Assembly: GCF_002017865.1 (NCBI RefSeq) | Contig: NZ_MTJN01000002.1 | Span: forward strand, 3,100,001-3,164,000 | Reading direction: 5' to 3' | Source: Rhodoferax fermentans | GTDB taxonomy: Bacteria > Pseudomonadota > Gammaproteobacteria > Burkholderiales > Burkholderiaceae_C | Length of the DNA stretch: 64,000 nt | Shown: positions 55,431 to 64,000 of the stretch, one piece after another | How the letters are laid out: every line of letters begins with the position of its first letter | Numbering within the stretch: the stretch's first letter is position 1 | The notes under the pieces: model-generated | What the model saw: only the letters and a program-made list of their open reading frames with translations | Databases searched by the model: none | What the model was told of the DNA's origin: nothing | Position numbers and translations under genes: made by a program

Positions 55431-58262
55431 CTACTGTCCTGCGGTCAAATTGGGCTTGCCACGGCGTTTGGCCACCGCAATCGGGGGGGCCCAGCGTTGG
55501 TCACGCGGCTTCTTGCTGGTCACCAGCGTGATCTCGGCGGGCTCGAACACCTCGAGGTTATGGGTGATCGGGGTGGTCAGCACATACTGCGCTTGGGTTG
55601 AGCGCAGGAAGTGGCCCACCAACTGGATGTTGCGCACATCCAGGTGGGCAAAGGGCTCGTCGATGAACACAAAACCACCCGAGGCACTGTCTTCGTCCTT
55701 CAACAAACCCACCAGCAGGATCAGCGACTTGATCACCTGTTGCCCGCCCGAGGCCTCACCGTCGTTCAAGCCGATGCTGCCCTTGCCGTCGAAATTGAAG
55801 TTCACCCGTAAACCAGCCTGTGCCAGCACGGTGTCGTCGTTTTCGAGCACCGGCAGATCGGCAGCCACGTCCACACCCGCCAGCGCGCCCAGTTCGCGGA
55901 TGTTGTTGCGGTAGCGGCGCACGGTGCTGCGTAACACCTCGATGTAACTCTCACGCGCGTTGAACACGGCCGTGGCCGCCTGCAGGTTTTTGATCTTGTG
56001 GTCGTCCAGACTGGCGCCCTGCTCTCGCACGGTGGCTTCCATGCGTTGGTAGCGCTCCTGCACCGTGCTGTCTTTTTCCCAGGTGTCTTCCGCCAGGTCG
56101 ACATCCACCGCCTCCAGCCGCAATCGGGCCTGGGTGTCGTTGTTGTATTTGGTCACCAGCTCTTGCAATACCACAGGCGTGCGCCACGCGGCAGGAATCT
56201 GGCGGCGGCGCTGTTGAGAGCCGTCCACCTCGGCGGTGAGTTGTTTGCGCCGTTGCAGCAGTTCAGCGGCCAGACGGTCAGCCTCGGCAAAACGTTGGCG
56301 CAGCGTAACTTCCAGGCTACGGTACTGGCTGTCGGTGCGCTGGTGGAACGCCTTGGCCTCCACATAAGCCTTGTCCAGGGTTTGCCAGCGCAGGGCCGCA
56401 GAGATACGCGCTTGTTTGGCACCGGGCAGCGCCTGGCGCGCAGTGGCGAACTCATCACTGCGCCGGGCCAGCTCTTCGGCAGCGCTGTGGCCTTGCAGGG
56501 CACGTTTGCAATCGTCGATCTGGCGTTTGAGTCTCAGCAGGGTCTGGGTGATCGGGCCCAGCTCATCGTCCAGTCGGCGCAGATCCCTCTCCAGCGCGTC
56601 GCGCTGGGTTTGCAAAGCGGCCGCACCAAACTGGTGTTCACGCGGCTCAACCCACATCGAGCGCGCACCGCGACCGTCAAAGCTGTAGGCCTGTGGGGTG
56701 ATCCAGTTGCCAGGGGTTTGCCGCCCGGCAGCTGGGGTTTCCACACAGCGCAGGTTCTGCAACTGCTGGATCAGCCAACGCGGCAACTTGGCATCAAAAC
56801 GCACCTGGGCCAGCAGGCTGTTTGGTTCGGCAGCGGGCACGACCTCACCCGGCGCCACGGTGTAGTGGCGATAACGCTCGGCAGAGGCGATGTCGTCGGC
56901 TTTACCCAGATCACTGGCTTTGTCCAACAACACCATCCAGCGCAGTGGGCGCAGCACACCCTCGATCGCCGCACGCCAGTGCTCGTTGCTGACCTCCACC
57001 ACCTCGGCCAGAAAGTGATGGCCCACCCCGGCAACTTGCAGGCGCTGGCGCAGGCGGCGGGCATCTTCTGGAAAAGGAGGTGCCTTTTGACCCTCTAGCC
57101 CTTTTATTTCCTGGGCTAGATGCTTTCTTTTTTGAAGCAACTCGTGGTGTTTGTCCTGCTGCACCTCTTCCTGGGCACGCAGCTCGCTCAGGTGCTGGTT
57201 GAGTTGATCAGCATCGGTGCCCTTGTCCACCAGGGCCAACAGCTCGGTCTCACGCTTGGCCAGGTCTTCCAGCGGGCGCTCGACATCGCGGGTGCTGTCG
57301 CGTTGGGTGGCGGCGCTGTCACGCTCTTGCAGCAGGCGGGCCTCTTCGGTTTCAGCGCGGCTGCGGGCCTCCAGCAGGGCCAGCAGTTCGGCGTTTTTCT
57401 GGGCACGTTCGGCTTTGGCCACAACACTTTGGTGGCGTTGGCGGTGGTGTTCGCGCAGTTGCTGGGTGAGTTTCTGGCGCTGGCCGTGCCAGGCCAGTAC
57501 CGGCAGCACCTCGGTGGCCAGGCGTTCCCGCTCTTGCACCAGATGTTGCCAGCGCTGGTAGTTGCTGACCTTGTTTTGTAATTCGGCCAGTTGCGCCTTG
57601 CTGTGGTCGAGCTCTTTTTCGGCCTGCTGCATTTCGCGGCCGAGTTGCTGCTGATGCTCGCGGGCGCTGTCGTAGTGGTTGAGCACCTCCTGGTCACCAA
57701 ACACGTCAAACACCAGGCGCAACAGTTCGCGCGGGCTGTATTCACACAGGCGGTCGGTTTGGCCTTGTTCGAGCGATAACACCTTGGCAATCGCGGGGGA
57801 CAGCCCGGCGTCCGAGAGCATACGGCCCCAGGCTTCGACGCCCATGACCTGCAGCTCTTTGTCGGGGCGCTCGCTCAACTGTTCGATGCTGACATCGCCC
57901 TCCACCGCCATGTAGCGGCGTTGCCAGTCGCCGCCGTTGCGGTCGATGCGGCAGGCCAGCGTGACCTGATCGCTGTAGAGCAAGCGCCGGGCAAAGGGGC
58001 GACTCGACGTCTGGCGCGTGTGTGGGCTGTTGTCGACCACAGCGCGCAGCCAGGCCACATTGGCACCGGCGTGGCGGGCGTAGGTTTTGAAGTCACGCGG
58101 TTGTGAGCATTTGAGGCCCAGCAGGGTGCGCATCGCATCGAGCAGCGTGGTTTTGCCCGAGCCATTCGGTCCGGCGATGGTGATGATGGACGCATCCAGC
58201 GGCAGATTCACGCGCTGGCAGTAGTCCCAGTGCACGAGTTCCAGGGTTTGAAGGTGAAACAT
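55431..58262 (-). CDS. jetC: Wadjet JetC / MksB-type SMC ATPase
   Basis: 943 aa, the size of MksB-type SMC proteins rather than MukB. Walker A GPNGSGKTTLLD (residues about 31-42), two long coiled-coil arms (about 200-380 and 560-800) flanking a hinge-like middle, signature ASGGQQ (about 837-842), Walker B FVFIDEPFAHLD (about 864-875). It is the loop-extruding motor of Wadjet, which recognises and restricts small circular plasmids. A dispersed repeat (57084-57135) is in frame near the first coiled coil. Confidence 0.8.
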   Translation of the reverse strand: MFHLQTLELVHWDYCQRVNLPLDASIITIAGPNGSGKTTLLDAMRTLLGLKCSQPRDFKTYARHAGANVAWLRAVVDNSPHTRQTSSRPFARRLLYSDQVTLACRIDRNGGDWQRRYMAVEGDVSIEQLSERPDKELQVMGVEAWGRMLSDAGLSPAIAKVLSLEQGQTDRLCEYSPRELLRLVFDVFGDQEVLNHYDSAREHQQQLGREMQQAEKELDHSKAQLAELQNKVSNYQRWQHLVQERERLATEVLPVLAWHGQRQKLTQQLREHHRQRHQSVVAKAERAQKNAELLALLEARSRAETEEARLLQERDSAATQRDSTRDVERPLEDLAKRETELLALVDKGTDADQLNQHLSELRAQEEVQQDKHHELLQKRKHLAQEIKGLEGQKAPPFPEDARRLRQRLQVAGVGHHFLAEVVEVSNEHWRAAIEGVLRPLRWMVLLDKASDLGKADDIASAERYRHYTVAPGEVVPAAEPNSLLAQVRFDAKLPRWLIQQLQNLRCVETPAAGRQTPGNWITPQAYSFDGRGARSMWVEPREHQFGAAALQTQRDALERDLRRLDDELGPITQTLLRLKRQIDDCKRALQGHSAAEELARRSDEFATARQALPGAKQARISAALRWQTLDKAYVEAKAFHQRTDSQYRSLEVTLRQRFAEADRLAAELLQRRKQLTAEVDGSQQRRRQIPAAWRTPVVLQELVTKYNNDTQARLRLEAVDVDLAEDTWEKDSTVQERYQRMEATVREQGASLDDHKIKNLQAATAVFNARESYIEVLRSTVRRYRNNIRELGALAGVDVAADLPVLENDDTVLAQAGLRVNFNFDGKGSIGLNDGEASGGQQVIKSLILLVGLLKDEDSASGGFVFIDEPFAHLDVRNIQLVGHFLRSTQAQYVLTTPITHNLEVFEPAEITLVTSKKPRDQRWAPPIAVAKRRGKPNLTAGQ
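57084..57135. repeat. dispersed repeat inside jetC coding sequence
   Basis: Read on the minus strand, GAAAGCATCTAGCCCAGG then AAAAGGGCTAGAGGGTC, a clear copy of the intergenic repeat. It encodes roughly residues 376-393 (around LAQEIKGLEGQKAP) without breaking the frame. Confidence 0.6.
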
Positions 58263-58273
58263 ACAGAGGTGAT

Positions 58274-58975
58274 TTAAGGAATATCGGCTGTCGGAGTGTC
58301 GGCCTGGGCACTGGCCGCAGCCAGAGCGGCTTGTTCGCGTTGCGCCTGTTCACGGGCCAGCACATCGGACAAGGCCCCATTGAGGATGCGCGGGGCCAGC
58401 AGGTCATAGTCCAGCAACACATCGAGTAGCGGCCCCTCCAGGATGTCGTCCTGCTTACGCAGAATGAAGCCATGGCGCTCCAGCAGTTTGAGGTTGGCAT
58501 CAAGTCGTGTCTTTTTGCCCAACTGGTTGCCATAGTCCTCCAACAGCGCTTTGTAAGACAGCACCGGACTGACGCTGCGTGCGCTGGGCAGCGGTTTGGC
58601 ACCGGCAAACATGTCGTTTTGGGGTGCGTCGGGTTCCACCCGGCTGGCTTGGCGTTCGCGTTTGGGCAAGACAATGAGCGCCCACACCACCACCAGCAGC
58701 GAGACGGCGTCGCGCGGCAGATCCAGGTTGTTGTTGGCGTTGAGCACACCTTCACCCAGCACCCGGGTGGCCGGTGCGCTCAGCAAGGTCAGGGTGACGT
58801 GGTCGGCATACACGTTGTCCACCCAGCGCAGGCCGACCTGGGCCAGGCGTTGCTCCACACTCTGAAACAGCTCGGCATCGGCGAGCGCCTGTTTAACACG
58901 GGGGTGGGTTCGCGGCAGGTACTTGCGGGCCAGCAGTTCGGCAATCAGGTGGGTGGCTTCGTTGTCTTGGGTCAT
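58274..58975 (-). CDS. jetB: Wadjet JetB / MksE-type subunit
   Basis: 233 aa. Position and length match MksE/JetB (KITE-like winged-helix subunit). Visible features are LLVVVWALIVLPKRER and a winged-helix-like LDANLKLLERHGFILRK. Sequence similarity alone does not assign it, but gene order (kleisin, this, SMC, Toprim) does. The start overlaps the jetA stop by four bases. Confidence 0.7.
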   Translation of the reverse strand: MTQDNEATHLIAELLARKYLPRTHPRVKQALADAELFQSVEQRLAQVGLRWVDNVYADHVTLTLLSAPATRVLGEGVLNANNNLDLPRDAVSLLVVVWALIVLPKRERQASRVEPDAPQNDMFAGAKPLPSARSVSPVLSYKALLEDYGNQLGKKTRLDANLKLLERHGFILRKQDDILEGPLLDVLLDYDLLAPRILNGALSDVLAREQAQREQAALAAASAQADTPTADIP

Positions 58976-60321
58976 GATGAATGGGTCGGGTGGGTGGTGC
59001 TGACATGCGCCAACTGGCCGCTACTCAAATGGGTGACCGCCGGGTGCTCCTGCGCAGCCAGATCGGTGTGCCACTGCACACGCCAGGGCTGGCGCGCTAA
59101 CTCACCGGTGGCACCGGGTAAATCCTGCGCCTGGGCGTCACCGAGCAGCGGCAAAAGCTGCGCCTTGTAGGCCACCTGGGCGTAACGCGCGGCCAAACCA
59201 CCTACATCGGCCAGCAAGGCTTCTTGCACGGCGCGGGCTGCGGCAGAGTTGTCCGTGCTGGTGTCACTGGCCCATTGCGCCAGCAAACCGGAGAGTGCCG
59301 CCAACTCCTGTGGCAAGGCCACCGCCGTGAGGTCGCACACGGGTGCGGCCTGCGCCACAGGCAGCGGCTCATCTCGCAAGGCTTGCGGGCGATCGCGCTC
59401 GAACTCGGCCTCGGCAACATCCAACATGTCATGCGGCGAGAGTGCGGCCAGAGCCACCGGGTGATGCAACACATCGGCACCAAGGCGATCCAGCTGGGTC
59501 TGGGTTTGCAGCCAGCGCTTGACATCGGTGCTGGTGATGCCCGTCGTGCCCAGCGTGACACGCTGGCGGTCCACCTGCTGCAAGGCGCGGTTGAACTGCG
59601 CCGCCATGGCCAGCAACCGCGATTGCGCCAGGCCCAGCGCTCGCGCCGCCTGCTCCAGCGCGCGCTCGCCATGGGCGTGGCTGATGATGGTGGTGATGGT
59701 GCTGGAGGCGCGGTCAATCAGGCGTGCGGCCCGGTCATACCGTTCACGCGCTGCACGCAGGCGAAACTCTGATCCACTGGCAATGGCGTCTGAGAACTCA
59801 TGGTGCAAGCGCACCAATTGAGCCTGCAACATGTGGACCTGGTTGCCCTGCAGCAAGCCCAACTGATCGGCCCCCACCACCTGGCTCAACAAACCCGCAA
59901 GTTCATCCTCGACCGGTTCGGCAAGGCGACCCAGCAGATCCGCTACCTGTTGAGCCAGCGCCGTGACACCGTACTGGCGTTGTGATTCGTCCCAGCTCAA
60001 CAGCCCCGCATCGCGAAAACGCTTGATCACGGCGTCGGCTGCTTCAGGCCGCAGGGCGTAGAACAGCTGGGTCAACTCATCACGTCCCAGAAACGCCCGC
60101 CCCTGCCCGACCAGGACCAACAAGGCCCACAGACGCAAACGTGCCAGAGCACTGCTGCCCTGCAGCAGCAGGCGCACAGCCTCCAGCAACGTGGCATTGC
60201 TCTCCAGTTGCCAGGCCAACGGAGAGTCGGCCAAAGCATCTGCATCCTGGAAATAGTCGTCAAAGGCGGTATCTGCCTCGGGCAGCAGCAAAAGTTTGGA
60301 CGGCTCTTCTTGTACGGTCAT
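58972..60321 (-). CDS. jetA: Wadjet JetA / MksF-type kleisin subunit
   Basis: 449 aa helical protein, the kleisin slot of the system. It opens with an acidic segment, then a winged-helix-like region (AVRLLLQGSSALARLRLWALLVLVGQGRAFLGRDELTQLFYAL) and Leu/Gln-rich helices (RYDRAARLIDRASSTITTIISHAHGERALEQAARAL). Kleisins join the two SMC heads. First gene of the operon; its upstream gap (60322-60584) holds the likely promoter. Confidence 0.68.
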   Translation of the reverse strand: MTVQEEPSKLLLLPEADTAFDDYFQDADALADSPLAWQLESNATLLEAVRLLLQGSSALARLRLWALLVLVGQGRAFLGRDELTQLFYALRPEAADAVIKRFRDAGLLSWDESQRQYGVTALAQQVADLLGRLAEPVEDELAGLLSQVVGADQLGLLQGNQVHMLQAQLVRLHHEFSDAIASGSEFRLRAARERYDRAARLIDRASSTITTIISHAHGERALEQAARALGLAQSRLLAMAAQFNRALQQVDRQRVTLGTTGITSTDVKRWLQTQTQLDRLGADVLHHPVALAALSPHDMLDVAEAEFERDRPQALRDEPLPVAQAAPVCDLTAVALPQELAALSGLLAQWASDTSTDNSAAARAVQEALLADVGGLAARYAQVAYKAQLLPLLGDAQAQDLPGATGELARQPWRVQWHTDLAAQEHPAVTHLSSGQLAHVSTTHPTHSS

Positions 60322-60584
60322 ACGGGGGGGCCACGGCGGGGTGGCGAGCTAAATCAGGCACATTCGGTAATGATAGGGCCAGCCAAAGGTGGGCTGCGAA
60401 ACGCTGCATCTACCAAAGAAAGCTGGGCCAGCAGACCCGAACGCCAAGGGTCAAGACGGCAAAAACTGTGACCCCACTGGTTTGACAGGCGTGTGAGGCT
60501 ACCAAACACCCTGCGTGCGACCTTGCCACGGCAAAGGCATAACACAGGAAATAGAAGAGGCGGACACCCGCCTAAGACTCTGCA
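60322..60584. other. upstream region of the Wadjet operon
   Basis: 263 bases between jetA and a diguanylate cyclase gene. It should hold the jetA promoter, but I see no clear -10/-35, repeat or gene. Confidence 0.4.
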
Positions 60585-61733
60585 TCACGGCGCAGGCTGA
60601 TAACGCAGAACCCGGTTGCGCCCGGCTGCCTTGGCCTGGTACATGGCCCGGTCAGCATCTCGCAACAAGGTCGTGAGGTCATAACAACCCGATGCCACAC
60701 CGATGCTGACGGTGATCTTGAGCGGTTGTGCCAGGGTGGGAATGGCTATTGCCGCCAAGGACTGGCCCAACTGTTGAGCCACATATTCAGCCGCATCCAG
60801 GTCGGTATCCGCCAGCAACACGGCAAACTCCTCGCCACCGATGCGGCCACACACGTCTGAACCACGAAAGCGGTTGGCCATCAAGGTGCTGAGGTGCTGG
60901 AGCACCATATCCCCCACATGGTGACCATGCTGGTCATTGATCTGCTTGAAGTGGTCAACATCGATCAGCAGTGCGCTGACCGGGGAAGCGTTGCGCAGGC
61001 CGTGGCGGATGATCTGCTCACTCAGCTCCACAAACGACCGGCGGTTGTGGATGCCCGTGAGCGGATCGGTGCGAGCCATATGCTCGGCCTCCTGGTGCGC
61101 ATGGTGCAGCTCATATCGCATCTGCAGGCTGCGTTGCATGGCATCGGCCATGATTTTGGTGGCCTTGATGGAAATCACCATGAAAAGTGTGGCAGACAAG
61201 GCCATACCCAGCGCCGTGCGGTCCTCCTGGGCATACAGCCAGATGGTGCTGGGCAGCAACACCGCCAACATGGCCAGGATGTTGATGAGCCGGTGGGCGG
61301 AATAGGTCACCATGGCACCCGCTGCCATACCCACCAGGTGGTAGAGCACCACACCACGTTCAACACCGTAGTCCATGGGTGTGATCCAGGCTGTGCCAAC
61401 ACCCCAGACCAAGGATGACAGCAGAAGCGTGAAGGTAAAGGGCAGCTCCCAACGCAAGATGTCCTCACCGCGGGGTTTCACGCGGAAATACTGCAAGAAG
61501 AACAACAAGCGGATCAAGGTGCTGCCAGCCAGCGCAGCCATCCACCACTGCAGCAAGGTGGTATCCACCTGTCCCCACAAGGTCCAGCTCAGCACCAGGG
61601 CCACGACGGCACTGTAAAACACCGCAGGAAAAGACTGCCTGAACAGCAGGACCAGGGTCTCCGCACGAATCTGGGTGGCATAGGACACTGGCACCGTTGC
61701 AGGAGGTTCGGGCAATGACTCTGGTACACGCAT
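60585..61733 (-). CDS. membrane diguanylate cyclase (GGDEF)
   Basis: 382 aa from ATG 61733; a start at 61787 would add 18 residues. About six membrane helices in the first 190 residues (FYSAVVALVLSWTLW, MAALAGSTLIRLLFFLQYF, FTFTLLLSSLVWGVG, LVGMAAGAMVTYSAHRL), then a GGDEF domain with the active GGEEF form (RIGGEEFAVLLAD). It probably makes c-di-GMP from a membrane sensor; the signal is unknown. Confidence 0.86.
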   Translation of the reverse strand: MRVPESLPEPPATVPVSYATQIRAETLVLLFRQSFPAVFYSAVVALVLSWTLWGQVDTTLLQWWMAALAGSTLIRLLFFLQYFRVKPRGEDILRWELPFTFTLLLSSLVWGVGTAWITPMDYGVERGVVLYHLVGMAAGAMVTYSAHRLINILAMLAVLLPSTIWLYAQEDRTALGMALSATLFMVISIKATKIMADAMQRSLQMRYELHHAHQEAEHMARTDPLTGIHNRRSFVELSEQIIRHGLRNASPVSALLIDVDHFKQINDQHGHHVGDMVLQHLSTLMANRFRGSDVCGRIGGEEFAVLLADTDLDAAEYVAQQLGQSLAAIAIPTLAQPLKITVSIGVASGCYDLTTLLRDADRAMYQAKAAGRNRVLRYQPAP

Positions 61734-61876
61734 GTTGAACAGATAGGTAGAAAGCCCCGATGCTCGGGCGCCATAAAAAAGATGCACCCGCCAGCCTGGC
61801 GGCTCAGCAGTCTAACAGCATGGAAACCCCAAAAAAGAACGAGCTTACCCACATTGAATCAGACCTTCTTTTATAA

Positions 61877-61925
61877 ACAAAATGCAAGTACAGCCCTTAT
61901 TCAATAAGGGCTAAACACTACAAAA
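61877..61925. repeat. dispersed palindromic repeat
   Basis: AGCCCTTATTCAATAAGGGCT (61892-61912) between two diguanylate cyclase genes, downstream of the second one. May end its transcript. Confidence 0.6.
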
Positions 61926-61948
61926 TAAGCAGCGCCCCAGTATCCCTC

Positions 61949-63460
61949 CTAGGACTGCAGGCGCCGCTCGATCTGACTCTCGTGGTAGTAGCGGTTTTTG
62001 GCTTCGTACATGGCGCGATCGGCCCGGTGCAGCGTGACTTCCAGCTGGTCTCCAGCATGGCAGGTGGCGGCGCCGATGGCCATGCTCAGCTTGTGACCCG
62101 AGTAGAACTGGTTGTTGAGCTCCAGAATCGACAGGATGCGCTCCACAATGGCCTGTGCGCCACGCTCATCGGCCCCGGGCAGCAACATGGCAAATTCGTC
62201 ACCACCAGTACGGGCAACACAGGCGTTGGGGCTGTTGACCTTGCTCAGAACCTCGCCAGCGCGGCGCAGCAAAGCGTCCCCCGCGATGTGGCCCGCTTCG
62301 TCGTTGACCCGCTTGAGGCCATTGAGGTCGATCACCAGCACACTCAGCGGCCACGGGCCCTTGCGGGACAAGCGGTTCAACTCGTCCATGTAGAAAGCGC
62401 GGTTGCGCAGCTGGGTCAGAGAGTCATGTTTGCCCAGGTACTCCAGATAGGCCTCAGCCTTCTTGCGGGCGGTGATGTCCACCAGCGACACCAGCACCAG
62501 GTCCCAGTTCGCCAGATGGTCGGGCAGCACCGCAAATTGCATATGGATGTTGATCAGGTCCCCACTGAGCCGGTAGTTGACCACCTCGCGCATGAGTGTG
62601 GTCTTGCCCTGCCACAGCTCGATCAGTTGCTCGGCAAACGAATCCCGCATTTCACCCTGGAAGACATCGCCCAGACGGGCCAGCAGTTCGGACTTGCTCT
62701 GTGCACCAAACATGCTCAGCGTTTGTTTGTTCACATCAATGACGCGGATCTCCTGCATACAGCGCGATACAAACTCGGGATGCACATTGATGAAGGTGCG
62801 AAAGTCCTCAATACCGCGCTGACGCAGTTCGTCGAGCAGCAGTTTGACCGCGCTGAAATCCTCGACCCACAGGGAGACCGGGGAGTAGTCGAACAGGTCG
62901 CGGGCATGCTGTTCGCTGGCCTTGAGCAAACGGGCACGCTCAAGCTCTTGGGTGATGTCTTCCAGGGACACCATGACGCGCGCCCAGCTGTTTTCATGGC
63001 CCTGGAGCACGCGGGCGTGGACCTTCACATCCAGCCGCCGCCCGTCCAGGCTGTAGTTCACCGTTTGCACCGAAAAACCTAAAGCCCCCTCCCACATGGG
63101 CAGGAGCTGCTCCATCAGTTTGCCCAGCATGTCGCCCCGGAACACCTTGTCCAGATTCGCCAGCAGCTCATCCTGACTGCGTGCGCCAAAAATCTCCAGA
63201 CTGCGCTGGTTCACCTGCAGCACCAGCAAACAGGCCGCACACTCGGCCAGGCTGCCCGGATGCGCCTGGACATGTGCCTGCAGATCGGTCACACCCTGGC
63301 TGCGCCAGTTGTCAAACAGTTGTTTGAGTGCGCTGAAATCTTCCAGCCACAAGGAAACGGGAGCCAGATCAAACAGTTGCGCGTAATCGGCCGGAACGGA
63401 AACATGGGACACAGCAAAAACCTCCAGACGGGTATTGTGCAGGGTCCCATCGGCCGACAC
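61949..63460 (-). CDS. diguanylate cyclase with two PAS-like sensor domains
   Basis: 503 aa, no membrane helix. Two tandem repeated sensor units of about 125 residues, each opening with FDLAPVSLWLEDFSALKQLFDNWR / FDYSPVSLWVEDFSAVKLLLDELR and ending with VMVSLEDITQE / VLVSLVDITAR, i.e. a duplicated PAS domain. A C-terminal GGDEF domain has RTGGDEFAMLL. The in-frame start is uncertain; a GTG at about codon 18 would also fit the domain border. Cytosolic c-di-GMP synthase with unknown ligand. Confidence 0.85.
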   Translation of the reverse strand: MSADGTLHNTRLEVFAVSHVSVPADYAQLFDLAPVSLWLEDFSALKQLFDNWRSQGVTDLQAHVQAHPGSLAECAACLLVLQVNQRSLEIFGARSQDELLANLDKVFRGDMLGKLMEQLLPMWEGALGFSVQTVNYSLDGRRLDVKVHARVLQGHENSWARVMVSLEDITQELERARLLKASEQHARDLFDYSPVSLWVEDFSAVKLLLDELRQRGIEDFRTFINVHPEFVSRCMQEIRVIDVNKQTLSMFGAQSKSELLARLGDVFQGEMRDSFAEQLIELWQGKTTLMREVVNYRLSGDLINIHMQFAVLPDHLANWDLVLVSLVDITARKKAEAYLEYLGKHDSLTQLRNRAFYMDELNRLSRKGPWPLSVLVIDLNGLKRVNDEAGHIAGDALLRRAGEVLSKVNSPNACVARTGGDEFAMLLPGADERGAQAIVERILSILELNNQFYSGHKLSMAIGAATCHAGDQLEVTLHRADRAMYEAKNRYYHESQIERRLQS

Positions 63461-63560
63461 CGGCAGGTGCGGCGTGCTGGTGAAAAACCCCGGCTACCCT
63501 GAAGCACCGCAGCAAGAACCGTGCGCAACGCCAGCGCCAGGTCGCGAACCAGCCACCCAC

Positions 63561-64000
63561 TCAGGCCGCAGGTGGCGCCGTGTCCTGGCCAGTCTGGGGG
63601 CCAGCCGCAGGCTGTGCGGAGTCGAGTTGTAAAAAGCGGTCTTCGATAAAGGCTTTTTCAGTTCTTTGCCGCTGAAACTCCAACTCCATCTGCTCAATCT
63701 TGGCCAGCAGCGACTTTTCACGGCCAGCCAACACGTCGATCTGGTCCTGCTGGTCCTGGATCAGCGCAGCCTGATCCATCGGTGCCAAGTCGCCCCCCTC
63801 GACCGATGAATCTGGCAAGCGAGGAGTGGCAAAGTTCTGGGCGTTGACCTGGGCGCGGATTTCGTCAAGCTGAAGAGTGTTCTCTTCAGCCAGTTTTTCC
63901 GCCGCACGTGTGCGCTCACGCGCTTTTTGCAGTTCGGCTTCCAGGTCTGCGGTTTGCTGCATCAGGCTGTCCACCACCGACTGCTTGACACCCTGCACTT
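63561..64000 (-). CDS. coiled-coil protein, 5' end cut by the window
   Basis: At least 145 residues, frame open to the window end, so the start is outside. Composition is Glu/Gln/Ala/Arg-rich with a long heptad pattern (LEAELQKARERTRAAEKLAEENTLQLDEI; LIQDQQDQIDVLAGREKSLLAKIEQMELEFQRQ). The C-terminus is Pro/Ala-rich. I do not recognise the family. Ends 100 bases before the PAS-GGDEF gene start on the same strand. Confidence 0.55.
   Translation of the reverse strand, partial: VQGVKQSVVDSLMQQTADLEAELQKARERTRAAEKLAEENTLQLDEIRAQVNAQNFATPRLPDSSVEGGDLAPMDQAALIQDQQDQIDVLAGREKSLLAKIEQMELEFQRQRTEKAFIEDRFLQLDSAQPAAGPQTGQDTAPPAA

Noticed and set aside
57084..57135. Repeat in jetC taken as a gene disruption
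   Set aside because: The frame stays open and the protein keeps all motifs, so it is not a pseudogene.

Overview
The window looks like a chromosome segment from a Burkholderiales bacterium, most likely Comamonadaceae (Rhodoferax/Polaromonas-like). This rests on the gene order (ndk-rlmN-pilW-rodZ-ispG-hisS-yfgM-bamB-der-hfq-hflX-hflK-hflC-hisZ-purA; mltG-tmk-holB-pilZ-tatD; odhA-odhB-lpdA), on high-GC codon use, and on a dispersed palindromic repeat (ATAGC ... AAGGGCTAGAGGCC type) that I know from that family. The genus is inference.

Bases 1-3300 are the most unusual part. A truncated ParB/KorB-like gene and a terminator precede a probable dif site (769-796). Directly after it lie two tandem elements of about 1.2 kb. 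Each carries a VC1465/XafT-like (DUF3653) Xer activation factor gene, a small AT-hook protein gene, a second small overlapping ORF, and a conserved right end with covarying hairpins and a promoter. The three junctions share the same 16 bases (Xer overlap plus XerC arm), but only the leftmost has a XerD arm. They look like minimal Xer-exploiting satellites (IMEX). The promoter, Shine-Dalgarno and GTG start of the Xer-factor gene lie on the far side of the attachment site, so the full gene exists only in a circle or a tandem array.

From 3.3 to 11.2 kb come an ankyrin protein, the tatD-pilZ-holB-tmk-mltG operon, a divergent ygfZ, a QseBC/TctDE-like two-component system, and a small Lys/Ala-rich secreted protein. 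Upstream of the last are four CTTAG-type repeats with an exact 11-base period. From 11.4 to 15.9 kb come an orphan YbbA-type ABC ATPase, tesA, selU, a tiny Lys-rich protein, a MetC-like lyase and a phosphoribosyltransferase. From 16 to 34 kb runs a long leftward block of housekeeping genes (purA back to rluD). From 34.9 to 46.6 kb come bamD, a PP2C phosphatase, zapE, the 2-oxoglutarate dehydrogenase genes, prpE and an isochorismatase-like hydrolase. From 46.8 to 54.1 kb come an NlpC/P60 peptidase, a double solute-binding-domain GGDEF protein, a FUSC/YccS-type membrane protein, a MazG-like protein, D-lactate dehydrogenase and a DUF1993 protein. From 54.2 to 60.3 kb is a four-gene Wadjet/MksBEFG-type anti-plasmid SMC system. 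The window ends with two diguanylate cyclase genes and a truncated coiled-coil gene.

Almost all genes right of dif point left, and the one gene left of it points right. That is the co-orientation expected at a replication terminus and supports the dif call. I see no rRNA, tRNA, CRISPR array or classical insertion sequence, and no gene-free gap longer than about 300 bases.
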